From Prevotella sp. UBA3757 (lineage in GTDB: Bacteria; Bacteroidota; Bacteroidia; Bacteroidales; Bacteroidaceae): a DNA stretch of 13,988 nucleotides. Within the stretch, counting starts at the first letter, position 1. Every line of letters starts with the position of its first letter. The stretch lies in assembly GCA_002371715.1 (NCBI GenBank), contig DFGF01000065.1:1-13988 (forward strand), read 5' to 3'. The notes under the pieces are model-generated. The model was not told the DNA's origin, searched no databases, and saw only the letters and a list, made by a program, of their open reading frames with translations. The position numbers were made by a program, and so were the translations under genes. Positions 13,601 to 13,988 of the stretch are shown piece after piece.

Positions 13601-13961
13601 TGGCAGCCACCAGGCTTCAGGAACCGGCATCGGACTGGCTCTGGTGAAATCGCTCGTCGACCTGCACGAGGGCACCGTGACGGTGGAGAGCACCGTTGGG
13701 CAGGGCAGCACGTTTACCGTTGCTCTGGACATTGACAACACCTATCCGAACGCCTTGCACAAAGAGGACGCCGACGAAAGCCGGACTTCACTGGACGACG
13801 CATCTGCCGCCGACGGACCGTCACAGTCGGACGCTGGGCGCCAAGGGCGACGGTGCCACCATCGACTCGCCGGCCATCAATGCCGCCATCGTCCTCCCTA
13901 TTATCTCAGCCATACGCGGCGTGTCACCTTCCGGCGCGTGAAGCCCGCTTTCCGCCAGTAG
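10635..13961 (+). CDS. Hybrid two-component system sensor (propeller-Y_Y_Y-histidine kinase), truncated before receiver and AraC domains
   Basis: The frame runs 1108 residues, but only about the first 1060 are genuine. Signal peptide 1-25. Residues ~28-680 carry about a dozen two-component-propeller repeats of the type VWVGT..GV..F (for example RIWIGTDTGLALFD, GVWLGIDDQGVYRFD, ELWLATDGGLVCL), forming the periplasmic sugar sensor. A Y_Y_Y domain (~690-760) and one membrane helix (~766-788) follow. The kinase part has phospho-acceptor H824 in THELRTPLT, N-box N941, DTGCG (968-972) and GTGIGLAL (996-1003). Typical hybrid regulators continue with receiver and AraC domains to about 1300-1400 residues. 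Here neither exists: the C-terminal ~48 residues are Arg/His-rich read-through in the wrong frame over pectinase gene scraps. As it stands it could sense pectin fragments and autophosphorylate but not bind DNA. A truncation or an assembly fault near 13820 is likely. Confidence 0.88.
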   Translation: MKNRRRRVLMLAGCLWAGLMATAAQGLGVTRHISSADGLSNDFVVAQSIDGMGYLWVGTESGVNRIAGNTCRPMFAEQLEGSLITALHWHAATGHMLIGSERGLLAFRPETGGVRWLSSKDGLVMSSINDIAEASDGGVWLVYGNGPIQHLDCGTMAVRNLSLTHPHGNRCAMDDGQGRLLIGHSQHGLTVVNIGNSLSTNYRQQSDRTNALPGNNVRCIYRDRAGRIWIGTDTGLALFDCQAGTFAKVTETPDAYDDNVYDICQMKDGSLWVATDIGGIKVVGNPHPAPDGGLHYAKVAVSASSLNTRSIVEDEYGNVWVGNHSTGVDFISGSPHDFRLLGHTDTGQRQPSACAIAADSGQGLWMASESELTWWQHDGMKGRWSYLNRMRREYAFPRCLMADSQGGVWLGIDDQGVYRFDKQSRQFAHIAVQPEGSDIHCFAEDSQGRVWIGGEFGVYCYADGRVTCHDLISRTLKAPATCIMEMPAGRLFVATLGDGVYSFDMSDGTFRHLNLNEGLPSSKVNHTILSPTGELWLATDGGLVCLKDPVGLTGVSVYGRSHGLTDTHILALQQDGKGNVWASTYAGISCFVKASRRFYNYSQQDTRLPGGFVKGAAMTDDGGTMYFGSVAGICVFSPQQMADRQQLSDIQIISCEAYNPVGSSTEIRFLTPDGQGRVYTDYRQNTIRLIFCMRDFAQASAVDYAYMMKGMDGKWYEIGNDHNVVFRGLRPGEYTFILRAKLRSQDWEQARETQLTIIIAPPFWRTWWAYLLYLLAAAAVAYCVARAYQRRLVRRNARDMEHRESQQKQRLNEERLRFFTNITHELRTPLTLILGPIDDLMADTQLSAQNRKRVGLIQKSAEGLRSLINELLEFRKIETQNRRLTVARGDIGRFVSEIWLNHKELNRNPKVQFQCNIAEGLPPVWFDSEVVTTIVVNFLSNASKYTEQGSITTSVTAADGRLLITVSDTGCGISADALPHVFDRYYQANGSHQASGTGIGLALVKSLVDLHEGTVTVESTVGQGSTFTVALDIDNTYPNALHKEDADESRTSLDDASAADGPSQSDAGRQGRRCHHRLAGHQCRHRPPYYLSHTRRVTFRRVKPAFRQ
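13828..13890 (+). pseudogene. Fragment of a GH28 polygalacturonase N-terminal region
   Basis: In a frame different from the sensor gene, these 63 nt read RTLGAKGDGATIDSPAINAA followed by Ile, which is the hallmark first turn of GH28 polygalacturonases (a GAKGDG..D..AI..AI pattern). Nothing before or after in this frame continues the protein. The sequence after it (13891-13961, in the sensor frame) ends with YLSHTRRVTFRRVKPAFRQ and a stop, which would suit the last beta-strand of a GH28-like beta-helix. The remnant therefore looks like a GH28 gene reduced to its two ends. Confidence 0.6.
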
Positions 13962-13988
13962 ACGGCCCTTGCTACTTCTTGTATTTCA

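Overview
The window looks like chromosomal DNA of a Bacteroidales bacterium, most likely Prevotella-like. The evidence is the protein families (a hybrid two-component sensor of a polysaccharide utilisation locus, HU-HIG protein, VirE_N/BT4734-type primase-helicase, Bacteroidetes HicB-like repressor), the lack of Shine-Dalgarno sequences, and repeated promoters with the Bacteroidetes -7 box TAnnTTTG. Assignment to a genus is a guess.

Layout. (1) Positions 1-1100: the 5' half of a rhamnogalacturonan lyase (PL11, minus strand, running off the left edge) with its promoter and a 29-bp operator-like repeat. (2) Positions ~1101-9072: an accessory block with no pectin genes. From left to right it has an HU-like DNA-binding protein and a PrimPol-VirE primase-helicase (both minus), with an AT-rich segment between them bounded by inverted GTGACAG iterons. 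Then come a divergent XRE-HicB-like repressor (plus), a strongly folded RNA or leader, and a tight three-gene operon: DUF4268 PD-(D/E)XK-like nuclease, EcoRI-family adenine methyltransferase, and DUF262-HNH nuclease. (3) Positions 9073-13988: a second copy of the 29-bp repeat, a promoter, a GH105 unsaturated rhamnogalacturonyl hydrolase, and a periplasmic-propeller histidine kinase of hybrid two-component type. The kinase lacks its receiver and AraC domains and runs into a scrap of a GH28 polygalacturonase.

How it fits together. PL11 (cuts the rhamnogalacturonan-I backbone), GH105 (removes the unsaturated uronic acid the lyase leaves) and the sensor kinase belong to one pectin utilisation locus. 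The two flanking operator-like repeats suggest that PL11 and GH105 were once divergent neighbours sharing one regulatory region, and that the ~8-kb replication-plus-defence block now separates them.

Main points of interest: the 29-bp repeats bracketing the block; the structured RNA at about 5478-5731, with mutually exclusive helices ahead of the nuclease/methylase operon; the inverted-iteron, origin-like segment beside the primase-helicase; the composition mosaic within the methyltransferase gene; and the broken, chimeric 3' end of the sensor gene. No integrase, transposase, tRNA, rRNA or CRISPR array was seen. All domain assignments come from reading motifs by eye; no database search was run.
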